64,000 nt of DNA from Mycobacterium stomatepiae (GCF_010731715.1 NZ_AP022587.1:248001-312000); one strand, 5' to 3'. Counted from the first letter of the stretch, positions 1-9,508 are shown. Translations and numbers: made by a program. Notes: generated by a model not told the origin, from the letters alone.

Positions 1-41
1 AGCACCTCAAGCTAGCGCGTCTGCCATTCCGCCACTCGGAC
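1..41 (-). tRNA. tRNA-Leu (anticodon GAG), 5' part only
   Basis: Read on the minus strand, positions 41 to 35 give the acceptor strand GTCCGAG, followed by TG, the D-stem/loop with GGCGGAATGGCAGAC, and an anticodon stem/loop CTAGC-TTGAGGT-GCT. The anticodon is GAG at positions 8-6. The layout matches bacterial class II tRNA-Leu. The variable arm, T arm and 3' end lie outside the window, so intactness cannot be judged. Confidence 0.9.
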
Positions 42-172
42 CAGACCAACGAGAGTTGGCAGCTAAGGCTAGCGGATCGGCCCGCGCGAGCCCAACTTAG
101 CTCGCCGACGAGTCGCCGCGAGAGTTCCGCTGCCTGAACCCGGCAACGGCGGCAGTGGTAGGAAAGGTGGTT

Positions 173-1519
173 GTGACAGTTGAGAACGGAGTTCCCAACC
201 ATCCGAGCGACGATGTGGTCGAAGTCGTCAGCAGGCTGATCCGGTTCGACACCACCAATACCGGGGACCCCGAGACCACCCAGGGTGAGGCCGAGTGTGC
301 TCACTGGGTGGCCGAGCAGCTCGCCGAGGTCGGCTACCACCCCGAATACCTCGAATCCGGCGCGCCCGGACGGGGCAATGTCTTCGTTCGCCTGCCGGGT
401 GCCGACCGCTCACGGGGCGCGCTGCTGATCCACGGGCATCTCGACGTGGTGCCGGCCGAGCCCGCCGACTGGAGTGTGCACCCGTTCTCGGGCGCCGTGG
501 AGGACGGCTACGTCTGGGGTCGCGGCGCGGTCGACATGAAGGACATGGTCGGCATGATGATCGTCGTCGCCCGCCAGTTGAAGCAGGCGGGCATCGTGCC
601 GCCGCGCGATCTGGTGTTCGCGTTCGTGGCCGACGAAGAGCACGGCGGCAAGTTCGGGGCACACTGGCTGGTCGACAACCGCCCCGACCTGTTCGAGGGC
701 ATCACCGAGGCGATCGGCGAGGTCGGCGGGTTCTCGCTGACCGTGCCGCGCCGCGACGGCGGCGAACGCCGGCTGTATCTGATCGAGACGGCCGAGAAGG
801 GCATCCAGTGGATGCGGCTGACCGCCCGCGGGCAGGCGGGGCACGGCTCGATGGCCAACGACCGCAACGCGGTCACCCTGCTCGCCGAGGCGGTCGCCCG
901 GATCGGCCGTCACCAGTTCCCGCTGGTGCTGACCGACACCGTCGCGGAGTTCCTGGCCGCGATCAGCGACGAGACCGGCCTGACCTTCGACGCCCAGTCC
1001 GACGATCTGGACGGCGCGATCGAAAAGCTGGGCCCGATGGCCCGCATGCTGTCGGCGGTTTTGCGCGACACCGCAAACCCGACGATGCTCAAGGCGGGGT
1101 ACAAAGCCAACGTGATCCCCGGGACCGCCGAGGCGGTGGTGGACTGCCGCGTGCTGCCCGGCCGGCTGGCCGCATTCGAGGCCGAGATCGACAAGTTGAT
1201 CGGGCCGGACATCACCCGGGAGTGGATCAGGGACCTGCCGTCGTATGAGACGACGTTCGACGGCGATCTCGTCGAAGCGATGAATGCCGCGATCTTGGCT
1301 GTCGACCCGGACGGCCGTACGGTGCCATACATGCTCTCCGGTGGCACCGATGCGAAAGCCTTCGCGCGCTTGGGAATTCGCTGCTTCGGCTTCGCGCCGC
1401 TGAAGCTGCCGCCGGAATTGGATTTCGCTTCGCTGTTCCACGGTGTCGACGAGCGGGTACCCGTCGATGCGCTGCGGTTCGGCACCGACGTGCTGGCCCA
1501 CTTCCTGACCCACTGCTAG
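173..1519 (+). CDS. M20 family zinc peptidase (Rv2141c-like)
   Basis: A metal-dependent aminoacylase/carboxypeptidase-type hydrolase of about 448 residues. The M20 metal ligands are visible: HGHLD (His87, Asp91 region), the bridging Asp in AVDMKD with GRGAVD before it, the catalytic Glu pair in DEEHGG, and the C-terminal ligand His in [10 protein letters not shown]. The dimerisation domain sits between GHGSMAND and the Gly-rich SGGTDAK stretch. I chose the GTG at 173 because AGGAAAGG lies 6 bases upstream; an in-frame GTG at 155 has no ribosome binding site. The PEBP gene follows 28 bases later on the same strand. The peptide or acyl-amino-acid substrate is unknown. Confidence 0.9.
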   Translation: MTVENGVPNHPSDDVVEVVSRLIRFDTTNTGDPETTQGEAECAHWVAEQLAEVGYHPEYLESGAPGRGNVFVRLPGADRSRGALLIHGHLDVVPAEPADWSVHPFSGAVEDGYVWGRGAVDMKDMVGMMIVVARQLKQAGIVPPRDLVFAFVADEEHGGKFGAHWLVDNRPDLFEGITEAIGEVGGFSLTVPRRDGGERRLYLIETAEKGIQWMRLTARGQAGHGSMANDRNAVTLLAEAVARIGRHQFPLVLTDTVAEFLAAISDETGLTFDAQSDDLDGAIEKLGPMARMLSAVLRDTANPTMLKAGYKANVIPGTAEAVVDCRVLPGRLAAFEAEIDKLIGPDITREWIRDLPSYETTFDGDLVEAMNAAILAVDPDGRTVPYMLSGGTDAKAFARLGIRCFGFAPLKLPPELDFASLFHGVDERVPVDALRFGTDVLAHFLTHC

Positions 1520-1547
1520 AAAACTCACCGAAACGAGAGGATCGCCC

Positions 1548-2078
1548 ATGAGTTCGCCGTCCGACCCGTATGACGCCCTGCCCAAGCTGCCGTCGTTCAG
1601 CCTGACCTCGACCTCGCTCACCGACGGCCAACCGCTGGCCAAGCCGCAAGTCAGCGGCATCATGGGTGCCGGGGGAGAAGACATCAGCCCGCAGCTGAGC
1701 TGGTCGGGATTCCCCGCGGAGACCCGCAGTTTCGCGGTCACCGTGTACGACCCCGACGCCCCGACGGCCTCCGGGTTCTGGCACTGGGCCGTCGCCAACC
1801 TGCCGGCCGACGTCACCGAACTGCCTGCGGACGCGGGTGACGGTCGTGAGCTGCCCGGCGGCGCTTTGGAGCTCGTCAACGACGCCGGCATGCGCCGCTT
1901 CATCGGCGCCGCGCCGCCGCCCGGACACGGCCCGCACCGCTACTACGTCGCGGTGCATGCGGTCGACGTCGACAAGCTCGACCTCAGCGAGGATGCCAGC
2001 CCGGCGTTCCTGGGCTTCAACCTGTTCCAGCACGCGATCGCGCGGTCCTACATCGTCGGCACCTACGAACAGAAGTAG
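1548..2078 (+). CDS. YbhB/YbcL family phosphatidylethanolamine-binding-like protein (Rv2140c-like)
   Basis: This 176-residue cytoplasmic protein belongs to the PEBP/RKIP-like family. The family signature DPDAP occurs in [15 protein letters not shown], and the second ligand-pocket motif is [13 protein letters not shown], as in YbhB and Rv2140c (TB18.6). There is no signal peptide. An AACGAGAGGA purine stretch precedes the ATG at 1548. The stop codon directly abuts the GTG of the next gene, so the two are probably cotranscribed. Family members bind anionic or phospho ligands; the physiological role in mycobacteria is not settled. Confidence 0.92.
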   Translation: MSSPSDPYDALPKLPSFSLTSTSLTDGQPLAKPQVSGIMGAGGEDISPQLSWSGFPAETRSFAVTVYDPDAPTASGFWHWAVANLPADVTELPADAGDGRELPGGALELVNDAGMRRFIGAAPPPGHGPHRYYVAVHAVDVDKLDLSEDASPAFLGFNLFQHAIARSYIVGTYEQK

Positions 2079-2666
2079 GTGAGCGCTCGCGCGTGCGTGC
2101 TCGTCCTACCGGGCGGCCGCGTGCGCAGCGATGAGGCGTCGCGGTGGTGGCAGCCGGCCAACATCCGGATGATGTTGGTCGCTGCCGCCCTGCGGTGGCG
2201 GCTGGGCCGCGGCGCCGAGGTGCGCCGGGTCCAGTACCGGCTGCGCGGCTGGAACAGCCCGCGTTACGACCCGGTGGTCGACGCGACCGCGGTGTTCGAT
2301 GCCGTCCGTCGCCGTTTCGAGCCGAAAAACATTGTGCTGGTTGGCCACTCCATGGGCGGTCGAGTCGCGACTCGACTGGCCGCCGGCGGGCAGGTCGGCG
2401 CGCTGGTCGCGCTGGCGCCGTACTGGCCCCGGGACGACGGTGACCTGATCGAGGCGCCGACCCGGCTGCTGGTCGTGCACGGCACCGCCGATACCCGCAC
2501 CGATCCGCAGGCCTCACGCGTCCAGACGCTGCGGGCCCGTGAGCGCGGGCTGGACGCGCAGTGGGTGGGAATCGAGGGTGCGGGCCATTCGATGGTGCGG
2601 CCGTACTTCGAATGGCACCGTCGCACAGGCGATTTCGTCGCCGAATATCTTTCGGGCCGCGCCTAG
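2079..2666 (+). CDS. Alpha/beta hydrolase, small KANL3/Tex30-like
   Basis: A 195-residue alpha/beta-fold hydrolase. The nucleophile elbow is GHSMGG (Ser91), an acidic residue follows in VVHGTADTRT, and the histidine is in GAGHSM near the C terminus, so a complete Ser-Asp-His triad can be proposed. The early motif VLVLPGGR could supply the oxyanion hole. The GTG start directly follows the TAG of the PEBP gene with no gap. H37Rv, from memory, has no gene here between Rv2140c and pyrD. The substrate is unknown; esterase or dienelactone-hydrolase-type activity is the default guess. Confidence 0.85.
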   Translation: MSARACVLVLPGGRVRSDEASRWWQPANIRMMLVAAALRWRLGRGAEVRRVQYRLRGWNSPRYDPVVDATAVFDAVRRRFEPKNIVLVGHSMGGRVATRLAAGGQVGALVALAPYWPRDDGDLIEAPTRLLVVHGTADTRTDPQASRVQTLRARERGLDAQWVGIEGAGHSMVRPYFEWHRRTGDFVAEYLSGRA

Positions 2667-2677
2667 GCCGCGGCCCT

Positions 2678-2994
2678 TGTCGGTGGGCGGCAATAGCCTC
2701 CGGCCATGCGTTCTGTAATTGATCTGGCCGGGTCCGAGGTTGCCCTCGACGCCGCGCTGCTTGGTATTTCCAAGTTGTCGTTCGAGGGACTTACCACTGC
2801 CGAGCTGTGGGAGTTGCTGGAACGCTACGACTTCATGATGGGGAAGCTGGCGGCGCGCAAATACGAGCTCACCAGCCCCTTCTCGCGGCATCGCAACACC
2901 TAAATCACTCAAATCACTTGAGTCACTACCGTTTCAGTGGTCTCGCGCAGGACGTTCTTGTCGGTGGGCCTCGGTATCATTCGAACATGCGTTC
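2678..2994 (+). repeat. Tandem duplication of the HNH/DUF222 gene's promoter and 5' end
   Basis: The 12-mer TTGTCGGTGGGC occurs at 2678-2689 and 2958-2969. In each copy a TANNNT hexamer follows (TAGCCT at 2694, TATCAT at 2975) and then ATGCGTTC at 2706 or 2987. The distance from 12-mer to ATG is 28 and 29 bases. The proteins that follow also share a weak motif ([15 protein letters not shown] versus [15 protein letters not shown]). The arrangement suggests an old tandem duplication of promoter plus N-terminal coding sequence. Confidence 0.7.
2706..2903 (+). CDS. Short orphan protein resembling the N terminus of the adjacent HNH protein
   Basis: A 65-residue ORF with a leaderless-type start: the -10-like TAGCCT ends 6 bases before the ATG. 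Residues about 27-42 ([18 protein letters not shown]) match the spacing of [18 protein letters not shown] in the downstream DUF222/HNH protein. The ORF then diverges and stops, lacking the rest of DUF222 and the HNH domain. It is best read as a truncated paralogue produced by the local 5' duplication, possibly still expressed. Nothing suggests an independent enzymatic function. Confidence 0.5.
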   Translation: MRSVIDLAGSEVALDAALLGISKLSFEGLTTAELWELLERYDFMMGKLAARKYELTSPFSRHRNT

Positions 2995-4342
2995 GAGTAG
3001 CCGCGAGGAGATCCAAGCGGATTTCGACGCGCTGCGTGGCGCGGTGTCACGTGTCGTCGGGCATTCGTTTGATGCGTTGACCACTCCGGAGCGGTTGGCG
3101 TTGTTGGAGCGCCTCGAACGCGAGACACGGCGGCTCCGGGTACCGGGGCATGAGTTGATCAATCAGGTTGCCGAGCAGGCTACGCCGGAAGAGCTGGGCG
3201 GCAAGGTTTCTCATGCCTTGGCCGACCGACTGCGCATCTCTCGTGGCGAGGCCGGCCGGCGAATTGCCGAGGCCGCCGATTTAGGGCCGCGGCGCGCGAT
3301 CACCGGCGAGCCGCTGCGGCCGCTATTGACCGCGACCGCTGAGGTCCAGCGCGACGGCAAAATCGGCCCATCCCACATCTCGGTGATCCGCCAGTTCTTC
3401 GACCGGTTGCCGCAGTCGGTAGACATTGAGACCCGGGAATGCGTCGAGAGGGATCTGGCCGAACACGCCGCCCAGTATCGGCCCGAGCAGCTCGCTAAGC
3501 TCGCCGACCGGCTGGCCGCTTGCCTGAATCCCGACGGCAACTACACCGACGAGGATCGTGCCCGCCGACGCGGATTCGTCCTGGGCAAGCAGGACATGGA
3601 CGGCATGTCCCCGGTGCGGGGCTGGCTGACGCCGGACGCGCGCGCCACCGTGGAGGCGGTGTTAGCCAAGCTCGCCGCGCCGGGGATGTGCAACCCCGAG
3701 GACGAAACGCCTGTCATCGACTGCCCGTCCGATGACGCACCACGCGACCTCCGATCGATGGCCCAACGTAACCACGACGGCCTCCACGCCGCGCTACGGG
3801 CACTGCTGGCCAGCGGAAAACTCGGACAGCACAACGGTTTACCGGCCACGATCATCGTCACCACCACGCTGAAAGACCTCGAAGCGGCGACCGGCACGGG
3901 CCTTACCGCTGGAGGCGCCCTGCTACCGATGACCGACGTGATCCGCCTGGCCCGCCACGCCCATCATTACCTGGCGATCTTCGACGAGGGTGATGCCATC
4001 GGGCGGTATCACACCAAGCGATTGGCTTCACCCGGTCAACGAATAGTGCTCTACGCCAAGGATCGTGGTTGCACACACCCCGGCTGCGACGTGCCCGGCT
4101 ACTTGTGCGAGTTGCATCACGTCGAGGACTGGGCCAGCACGCACCGCACCGACATCGACCAGCTCACCTTCGCGTGCGGTACTCATCACAAACTTCTCGA
4201 GACCGGCTGGACCACCCGAAAACGCAGAGACGGTGCGACCGAATGGATTCCACCACCGCATCTCGACCACGGCCAGCCGCTAATCAACACGTTCCATCAT
4301 CCCGAGAACGTCTTGGTCGACGGCGAAGACGGTGCGGCCTAG
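2987..4342 (+). CDS. DUF222/HNH endonuclease signature protein (13E12 repeat family)
   Basis: A 451-residue member of the mycobacterial 13E12/REP13E12 family. Residues about 30-330 form DUF222. The C-terminal HNH module has [21 protein letters not shown] followed by the final His in CGTHHK near residue 400, with two Cys pairs that could bind zinc. The start at 2987 has TATCAT 6 bases upstream and aligns with family N termini; the reading frame is open further upstream to 2807 but without family resemblance. The copies are often mobile or repetitive, and in H37Rv REP13E12 elements carry phage attachment sites. The 3' end overlaps pyrD tail to tail. DNase activity is likely but unproven. Confidence 0.85.
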   Translation: MRSSSREEIQADFDALRGAVSRVVGHSFDALTTPERLALLERLERETRRLRVPGHELINQVAEQATPEELGGKVSHALADRLRISRGEAGRRIAEAADLGPRRAITGEPLRPLLTATAEVQRDGKIGPSHISVIRQFFDRLPQSVDIETRECVERDLAEHAAQYRPEQLAKLADRLAACLNPDGNYTDEDRARRRGFVLGKQDMDGMSPVRGWLTPDARATVEAVLAKLAAPGMCNPEDETPVIDCPSDDAPRDLRSMAQRNHDGLHAALRALLASGKLGQHNGLPATIIVTTTLKDLEAATGTGLTAGGALLPMTDVIRLARHAHHYLAIFDEGDAIGRYHTKRLASPGQRIVLYAKDRGCTHPGCDVPGYLCELHHVEDWASTHRTDIDQLTFACGTHHKLLETGWTTRKRRDGATEWIPPPHLDHGQPLINTFHHPENVLVDGEDGAA

Positions 4343-5439
4343 CCCGGCGGGGTGCCGGGCAGCCGCTCCGCCGATCCGACCGCATCGCTCAGCGACGCGA
4401 AGCCGCCGTCGTGCAGCCGCTTCGCGATACCGTCGTGAATATGCTTGGGCCACAAGCCGCCTCCGTAGATGAAGCCGGTATAGCCCTGCAGCAGTGACGC
4501 GCCCGCGGTGATCCGCTCCCACGCGTCGTCGGCGTACTCGATGCCCCCGACGCTGATCAGCACCAGGCGATCACCGACCCGGCGATACAGCCGGCGCAGC
4601 ACCTCGGCGGCGCGGTGTGCCACCGGCGGCCCGGAAATGCCACCAGGGCCCAGCTCGACGACGCCCGGCGTGCGCAGGCCGGCGCGCGACACCGTGGTAT
4701 TGGTCGCGACGATGCCGGCTAGCCCCAGCTCGACGGCCAAGTCCGCGATGTCGTCGACGTCGGAATCGGAGACGTCGGGGGCGATCTTCACCAGCACCGG
4801 CACCGACGTCTCGGCGAGCACGGCTGACAGGATCGGCCGCAGCGACTCGACCGCCTGCAGATCCCGCAGCCCCGGCGTGTTGGGCGAGCTGACGTTGACC
4901 ACCAGATACGACGCCAGCGGGCCGAGGAGCCGGGCGCTGGCGCGGTAGTCCTCGACGGCCTCGGCGGCGGGTGTGGCCTTGGTCTTGCCGATGTTCACCC
5001 CGATCGGCACATCCGGCCGCTGGCCGGCGAGACGGCCGGCCAGCGCCGCGGCGCCGTGATTGTTGAACCCCATCCGGTTCAGCAGTGCCCGATCCTCGGG
5101 CAGCCGGAACAGGCGCGGCGCCGGATTGCCGGGCTGTGGGTGCGCGGTGACGGTCCCGACCTCCGCATACCCGAAACCCAAGGCACCCCAGGTACTGAGC
5201 CCCATGCCGTCCTTGTCGAACCCGGCGGCCAGCCCGAGTGGCGCGGGGAAATGCACCCCGAACACCGTGCTGGACAACACCGGATCGGTCGGGCCCAGCA
5301 GCCGGTGCAGCAGCCGCCTCAACACCCCGGCGGACGTCGCACCGCGCAGGGCGGTGAACACCAGCGTGTGAATGCGCTCGGGCGGGACCAAGAAAAACAG
5401 CCGACGCAGTACGCCGTACAGACCGCTATCCACCGTCAC
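4339..5439 (-). CDS. pyrD: Dihydroorotate dehydrogenase (quinone), class 2
   Basis: Oxidises dihydroorotate to orotate with FMN and membrane quinone, the fourth step of pyrimidine synthesis. The 366-residue protein has the class 2 N-terminal amphipathic helix ([16 protein letters not shown]) for membrane contact. It also has [16 protein letters not shown], the catalytic-Ser loop [24 protein letters not shown] and the phosphate-binding GGI...[15 protein letters not shown]. The start is GTG at 5439, overlapping the stop of the DUF5703 gene by GTGA. Its TAG and the TAG of the convergent HNH gene share the palindrome CTAG (4339-4342). Confidence 0.96.
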   Translation of the reverse strand: MTVDSGLYGVLRRLFFLVPPERIHTLVFTALRGATSAGVLRRLLHRLLGPTDPVLSSTVFGVHFPAPLGLAAGFDKDGMGLSTWGALGFGYAEVGTVTAHPQPGNPAPRLFRLPEDRALLNRMGFNNHGAAALAGRLAGQRPDVPIGVNIGKTKATPAAEAVEDYRASARLLGPLASYLVVNVSSPNTPGLRDLQAVESLRPILSAVLAETSVPVLVKIAPDVSDSDVDDIADLAVELGLAGIVATNTTVSRAGLRTPGVVELGPGGISGPPVAHRAAEVLRRLYRRVGDRLVLISVGGIEYADDAWERITAGASLLQGYTGFIYGGGLWPKHIHDGIAKRLHDGGFASLSDAVGSAERLPGTPPG

Positions 5440-5690
5440 AGTTCCGGCTGATCGGGCCGCCGGTCACTGACACGAGATTTCTTGCGGCGCAACAATACCC
5501 GTCTGCTGCCGTCGTTATACAGTCGCACTCGGGTCAGCTCCCAGCCGCGGTACTCCGCCTCGATGGACAGCCGGATCGAGGCGGTCAGCCTGGTCACCTC
5601 CGGCGGCAGGCGCAGCGGCACCCACTCGTAGTCGTCCGACATATCCGCGACCCAGCCCGCCGGCAGCCGACTCCACCGCGGCGCCGTCAA
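5436..5690 (-). CDS. DUF5703 family protein
   Basis: A small basic protein of 84 residues, or 68 if it starts at the ATG at 5642. The conserved core runs from [13 protein letters not shown] through the [22 protein letters not shown] region, the usual actinobacterial DUF5703 pattern. The TTG at 5690 overlaps the lppL stop as TTGA, which supports coupled translation; the ATG at 5642 matches the length of most family members. The 3' end overlaps pyrD by four bases, so lppL, this gene and pyrD look like one operon. No function is known. Confidence 0.75.
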   Translation of the reverse strand: MTAPRWSRLPAGWVADMSDDYEWVPLRLPPEVTRLTASIRLSIEAEYRGWELTRVRLYNDGSRRVLLRRKKSRVSDRRPDQPEL

Positions 5691-6730
5691 CGTGTTCCCG
5701 CCGCGCGCTCGATGACCTGGACCCCCGCCCCGGACCCCGACACCACGTACAACGTGTCCGAAGCCTCGTCAAAGGCCAACGAGTTGGGTTGCTGCACAGT
5801 TGGGTAACGCACCTTTTCGACGGGAATTCCGGTTGATAAATCGTAACCAATAACAGTATTCGATGCGGTTTGAGACACCCAAGCCAAATCGCGCGAGCCC
5901 GCCAATCCATGCGGGGCCTGCCGCACCGGGTAGGCCTGCCGCAGGATCAGCGGGTCGACGCCGTACACCAGCAGTTCGTCGCCGCGGGTGTCGGCCACCA
6001 GGACCCGGCCCGCCGGATCGGCGGCCATCGTGGTCGCGCCGGCGCCGGCTCGCAGCGACTGCGCGACCCGGCCGTCGGCGCCGATCGTCGTCACCGAGGT
6101 CTGACCGCGATCCAGTACCACGGTGGTATTGCCTTGCGTGACAAGCCAATCGACCCGGGCGAAGATCTTCGTCCGGTTCTCGACGGCACCGCCAGACGAA
6201 CCCAACGTGTACACGGCGCCGTCGGCGCTGCCCAGCACCAGCTTGCCGTCGGCACGGCGCGCGATCGCGGTGAAATCCACGTTCTCGGCGACATGCACCC
6301 GTGCAACATGGCCGTCGGCCAGATCCAGCACGACGTAGCCGCCGCGGGTGGCCAGGTAAACCGTGCCGTGGCCGTCCCTGGTCAACGCCCCAGCCGGTCC
6401 CGGCAGGCCGATCACACGCGGCGTGACCTGCCCTGGACCGAATATCGCGACGCTCGCGGAAGCCGCGGGATCGCCGCCGGGGGTCAACACCGCCAGTTGG
6501 TGAGTGCCGCCGTCGAACACCGTCGCCGTCGCAGCCCCGGCCAACGGACGCACGGTGCCGACCGGGTGCTGCGATGCCGGCGGCGACTGGGCGGGGCGCG
6601 CCGCTTCAATGGTCGGCGGGGCGCTTGCGAGCGGATTCGATGAACAACCGGCGATCAATATCAGCAAAGTGACAAGGCCAACAAAACATCGCTGAACTGT
6701 AAGTTTCTCGCGCTTAAGCCGTGATAGCAA
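5687..6730 (-). CDS. lppL: Lipoprotein with beta-propeller-like repeats, LppL
   Basis: A secreted, lipid-anchored protein matching Rv2138. From the TTG at 6730 the signal is a basic stretch (RLKREK), a hydrophobic core and the lipobox IAGC about 29 residues in. The mature part has repeated motifs such as VLGSADGAVYTL, VLVADTRGDELLVYG and SLAFDEASDTLYVVSG, typical of a WD40/SMP-30-like propeller. I chose TTG 6730 because AAGG lies 7 bases upstream and the lipobox is then correctly placed; the frame is open to a GTG at 6808, which would put the lipobox 55 residues in. It is divergent from the next gene and first in the lppL-pyrD run. Confidence 0.85.
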   Translation of the reverse strand: MLSRLKREKLTVQRCFVGLVTLLILIAGCSSNPLASAPPTIEAARPAQSPPASQHPVGTVRPLAGAATATVFDGGTHQLAVLTPGGDPAASASVAIFGPGQVTPRVIGLPGPAGALTRDGHGTVYLATRGGYVVLDLADGHVARVHVAENVDFTAIARRADGKLVLGSADGAVYTLGSSGGAVENRTKIFARVDWLVTQGNTTVVLDRGQTSVTTIGADGRVAQSLRAGAGATTMAADPAGRVLVADTRGDELLVYGVDPLILRQAYPVRQAPHGLAGSRDLAWVSQTASNTVIGYDLSTGIPVEKVRYPTVQQPNSLAFDEASDTLYVVSGSGAGVQVIERAAGTR

Positions 6731-6840
6731 CAACCAACCTTGATTCGCCGGACGTGGAATACAAATTGTAAGGAACGGTTCCGCATCCAATAGGCCGATG
6801 TTGTCCACATCCGCCCGTACTGGAGAGGTATGGTCGAATT

Positions 6841-7143
6841 ATGACCGTCACCGCAGACCGGCATACCGCGGACAATGAGTTTGCTGTCGAGGACATTTCG
6901 ACAGGAATCTTCGCGAGCGGATATGGGCAAGTCGGTGACGGACGCAGCTTTTCGTTTCACATCGAACATCGTTCGCTTGTCGTCGAAGTTTACCGGCCCT
7001 GCCTTACCGGGCCCGTTCCGCAGGCTGAGGACGTGGTCGCGACGGCGGTCCGCGGTCTGGTCGACATCGATGTCACCGACGAGCGCAGTCTGACCGCCGC
7101 GGTGCGCGACTCGGTCGCCGCGGCGATTCCCGTCCCGCGCTAG
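6841..7143 (+). CDS. Conserved mycobacterial hypothetical protein (Rv2137c-like)
   Basis: A 100-residue protein with no motif I can assign. A -10-like TATGGT (6829-6834) ends 6 bases before the ATG, predicting a leaderless mRNA. The sequence is mixed alpha/beta with no signal peptide or membrane segment, and an acidic-then-basic pattern near the C terminus. It lies between divergent lppL and the uppP remnant, the same place as Rv2137c in H37Rv, but is shorter than my memory of that protein (about 137 residues). Confidence 0.7.
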   Translation: MTVTADRHTADNEFAVEDISTGIFASGYGQVGDGRSFSFHIEHRSLVVEVYRPCLTGPVPQAEDVVATAVRGLVDIDVTDERSLTAAVRDSVAAAIPVPR

Positions 7144-7186
7144 TCGCTTCGGGTAGCGGCCTACCACACCAGGTACGGTCGTCGTC

Positions 7187-7312
7187 GTGGCAGCGGTTTC
7201 GGTGATGTCGTGGTGGCAGGTCACTGTGCTGTCGGTAGTCCAGGGTTTGACGGAGTTTCTTCCGGTCTCGTCGTCCGGACACCTGGCGATCGGCACGGTG
7301 GCGGCGACATGA
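7187..7312 (+). pseudogene. uppP: uppP remnant: undecaprenyl-diphosphatase with internal deletion
   Basis: Starting at the GTG at 7187 (TACGGT at 7174-7179, a leaderless-type promoter) the reading frame encodes the family N terminus: [19 protein letters not shown] and then VSSSGHLAI, including the conserved E/Q-rich first motif and the SSSGH loop. After Ile35 it passes directly into GTVAAT and a TGA at 7310-7312. About 235 codons are missing, including the second active-site motif and most membrane helices. The TGA overlaps the ATG of the next gene as ATGA, so the original 3' junction appears kept. The enzyme that recycles undecaprenyl-PP cannot be made from this copy. Confidence 0.85.
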
Positions 7313-8049
7313 CCGTCATCCTGTTGCGCCACGGCCGCTCGACGTCGAACACCGCCGGCATCCTGGCCGGCCGCTCCGAGGGGGTCGACCTCGACGACAA
7401 GGGCCGCGAGCAGGCCATGGGGCTGATCGACCGGATCGGCGACCTGCCGATCCGCGCGGTCATCACCTCGCCGCTGCTGCGCTGCCGGAACACGGTCGCG
7501 CCGCTGGCCGACGCGCTGTGCCTGGAGCCGCTCGTGGAGGACCGGCTCGCCGAGGTGGACTACGGCGACTGGACGGGCCGCAAGATCGGCGAGCTGACCA
7601 ACGAGCCGCTGTGGCGGGTGGTGCAGGTGCACGCCAGCGCGGCGGTGTTTCCCGGCGGTGAGGGCTTGGCGCAAGTGCAGTCGCGCGCGGTCGCCGCCGT
7701 GCGGGAACACGACCGGCGGCTCGGCGAGGAGCACGGCGGCGACGCGCTGTGGTTGGCTTGCACTCACGGTGATGTCATCAAGTCGTTGATCGCCGACGCG
7801 TGCGGCATGCATCTGGACGGGTTCCAGCGCGTCACCGCCGACCCGGCGTCGGTGAGTGTGATTCGATACACCCCGCTGCGGCCGTTCGTGGTACACGTCA
7901 ACCACACCGGTGGACGGCTGGCCGCGGCGTTACGCGCGGGTCCGCCGCCCAAGACCGACGCCGAAAGCGACAAATCAGAAGAGCCGCAACAACAACCGGC
8001 CGAAGCGACGCCATCGAGCGACGCGGTCGTCGGGGGAACCACTGACTAA
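7309..8049 (+). CDS. Histidine phosphatase family protein (MSMEG_4193/Rv2135c type)
   Basis: A 246-residue phosphoglycerate-mutase-like protein. It opens with [15 protein letters not shown], the phosphohistidine RHG motif, has [12 protein letters not shown] and the acid Glu in EVDYGDW, and carries the second catalytic His in [11 protein letters not shown]. The C terminus (from about residue 208) is a low-complexity acidic tail. The ATG at 7309 gives the family N terminus; the frame is open upstream only because it overlaps the uppP remnant. It precedes a DUF3090 and an SCO1664 gene, the fixed actinobacterial neighbourhood of this subfamily. The substrate is unknown and true mutase activity is doubtful. 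Confidence 0.9.
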   Translation: MTVILLRHGRSTSNTAGILAGRSEGVDLDDKGREQAMGLIDRIGDLPIRAVITSPLLRCRNTVAPLADALCLEPLVEDRLAEVDYGDWTGRKIGELTNEPLWRVVQVHASAAVFPGGEGLAQVQSRAVAAVREHDRRLGEEHGGDALWLACTHGDVIKSLIADACGMHLDGFQRVTADPASVSVIRYTPLRPFVVHVNHTGGRLAAALRAGPPPKTDAESDKSEEPQQQPAEATPSSDAVVGGTTD

Positions 8050-8112
8050 CTCGGTTGCAGCAACCGAATCGAATCGCCTTGCGACGGCAACAGCCGGTAT
8101 TTTGGAGGTGCC

Positions 8113-8700
8113 ATGGCTCGCGCAATCCATGTATTCCGTACACCCGACCGCTTCGTGGCCGGGACCGTTGGTCAGCCCGGAAATCGCACGTTCTACATCC
8201 AAGCGGTGGGCGATTCGCGAGTGGTGTCCGTGGTGCTGGAGAAGCAACAGGTCGCCGTGCTCGCCGAGCGCATCGGTGCACTGCTGCTCGAGGTGAACCG
8301 CCGGTTCGGCACACCTGTCCCACCGGAACCGGCCGAGGTCGACGATCTCAACCCGCTCATCACGCCCGTCGACGCGGAGTTCCGGGTCGGCACGATGGGC
8401 CTCGGCTGGGACTCCGAAGCCCAGACCGTCGTCGTCGAACTGCTTGCCGTCACCGATGCCGAGTTCGACGCCTCGGTGGTGCTCGACGACACCGACGAAG
8501 GCCCCGACGCGGTGCGCGTGTTCTTGACCCCGGAGTCGGCGCGGCAGTTCGCCACCCGATCCAATCGCGTGATCTCGGCGGGACGCCCGCCCTGCCCCCT
8601 GTGCGAGGAACCGCTGGACCCCGAGGGCCACATCTGCCCGCGCGCCAACGGCTATAAGCGCAGCGCGCTACTCGGATCCACCGATGACCCCCCGGAATAA
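8113..8700 (+). CDS. DUF3090 family protein with C-terminal zinc ribbon (Rv2134c-like)
   Basis: A 195-residue protein of an actinobacterial family. The N-terminal two thirds look like a beta-rich fold (RFVAGTVGQPGNRTFYIQA). The C terminus holds CPLC-EEPLDPEGHIC-PR, a short Cys cluster likely to bind zinc. GGAGGT (8104-8109) precedes the ATG closely. The last 17 bases overlap the SCO1664-family gene in another frame, so the two are translated from one mRNA. The function is unknown; constant pairing with the downstream kinase-like protein suggests a partner or substrate relationship. Confidence 0.88.
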   Translation: MARAIHVFRTPDRFVAGTVGQPGNRTFYIQAVGDSRVVSVVLEKQQVAVLAERIGALLLEVNRRFGTPVPPEPAEVDDLNPLITPVDAEFRVGTMGLGWDSEAQTVVVELLAVTDAEFDASVVLDDTDEGPDAVRVFLTPESARQFATRSNRVISAGRPPCPLCEEPLDPEGHICPRANGYKRSALLGSTDDPPE

Positions 8701-9508
8701 CGAGCATGACGATCGCGAGGTCTTGCGGGACGGCGAGCTGACGGTTCTCGGACGGATCCGCTCGGCCAGTAACGCCACCTTCCTGTGCGAGTCCACGCTC
8801 GGCGACGCCAGCGTGCACTGCGTCTACAAGCCGATCTCCGGGGAGCAGCCGCTCTGGGACTTCCCCGACGGGACGCTGGCCGGCCGCGAACTCGCCGCGT
8901 ATCAGGTCTCGACGCGGCTGGGCTGGAACCTGGTGCCCTACACCATCATTCGTCATGGGCCGGCGGGCCCGGGCATGTTGCAGCAGTGGGTGCAGCAGCC
9001 CGGTGACGCGGTGGACAGCGATCCGCGACCGGGCCCGGATCTGGTGGATCTGTTTCCCGCCGACCGGCAGCAGCCGGGTTATCTGCCGGTGCTGCGGGCC
9101 CACGACTACCGCGGCGACGAGGTCGTCCTGATGCACGCCGACGACATTCGCTTGTGGCGGATGGCGGTGTTCGACGTGCTGGTCAACAATGCCGACCGTA
9201 AGGGTGGGCACGTGCTGCGCGACCTCGAGGGCCACGTCTACGGCGTCGACCACGGCGTATGCCTGCACGTCGAGAACAAGCTGCGCACCGTGCTGTGGGG
9301 ATGGGCCGGCAAGCCGATCGACGAAGACACCCTGGCCTCGGTTGCCGGCCTGGCCGACGCGCTCGGCGACGGATTCGGCGATGCGCTGGCCGGCCAGATC
9401 ACCCGCACCGAGATCGCGGCGCTGGGCATGCGGACGCACGCGTTGCTGGACAACCCGGTGATGCCCACGCCCAATCGGCATCGCCCCATTCCCTGGCCCG
9501 CGTTTTAG
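8684..9508 (+). CDS. SCO1664 family kinase-like protein (Rv2133c-like)
   Basis: A 274-residue protein of the SCO1664 family, which has a PI3/4-kinase-like fold. Candidate catalytic features are visible: a Lys in [11 protein letters not shown] (ATP-binding-like), the loop [10 protein letters not shown] (Asp and Asn in catalytic-loop positions) and [10 protein letters not shown] (metal-binding Asp in the DFG position). The start at 8684 lies inside the end of the DUF3090 gene. Together with the upstream phosphatase this is a compact phosphoryl-transfer module next to cysQ and mshC. Whether it phosphorylates a protein, lipid or small molecule is unknown. Confidence 0.87.
   Translation: MTPRNNEHDDREVLRDGELTVLGRIRSASNATFLCESTLGDASVHCVYKPISGEQPLWDFPDGTLAGRELAAYQVSTRLGWNLVPYTIIRHGPAGPGMLQQWVQQPGDAVDSDPRPGPDLVDLFPADRQQPGYLPVLRAHDYRGDEVVLMHADDIRLWRMAVFDVLVNNADRKGGHVLRDLEGHVYGVDHGVCLHVENKLRTVLWGWAGKPIDEDTLASVAGLADALGDGFGDALAGQITRTEIAALGMRTHALLDNPVMPTPNRHRPIPWPAF

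Noticed and set aside
410..1903. Long minus-strand open frame opposite the M20 peptidase and PEBP genes.
   Set aside because: It is a mirror frame of high-GC coding sequence; both plus-strand genes have clear family motifs and starts.
2807..2986. N-terminal extension of 60 codons on the HNH gene.
   Set aside because: It overlaps the small upstream ORF, lacks family similarity, and the ATG at 2987 has a well placed -10 hexamer.
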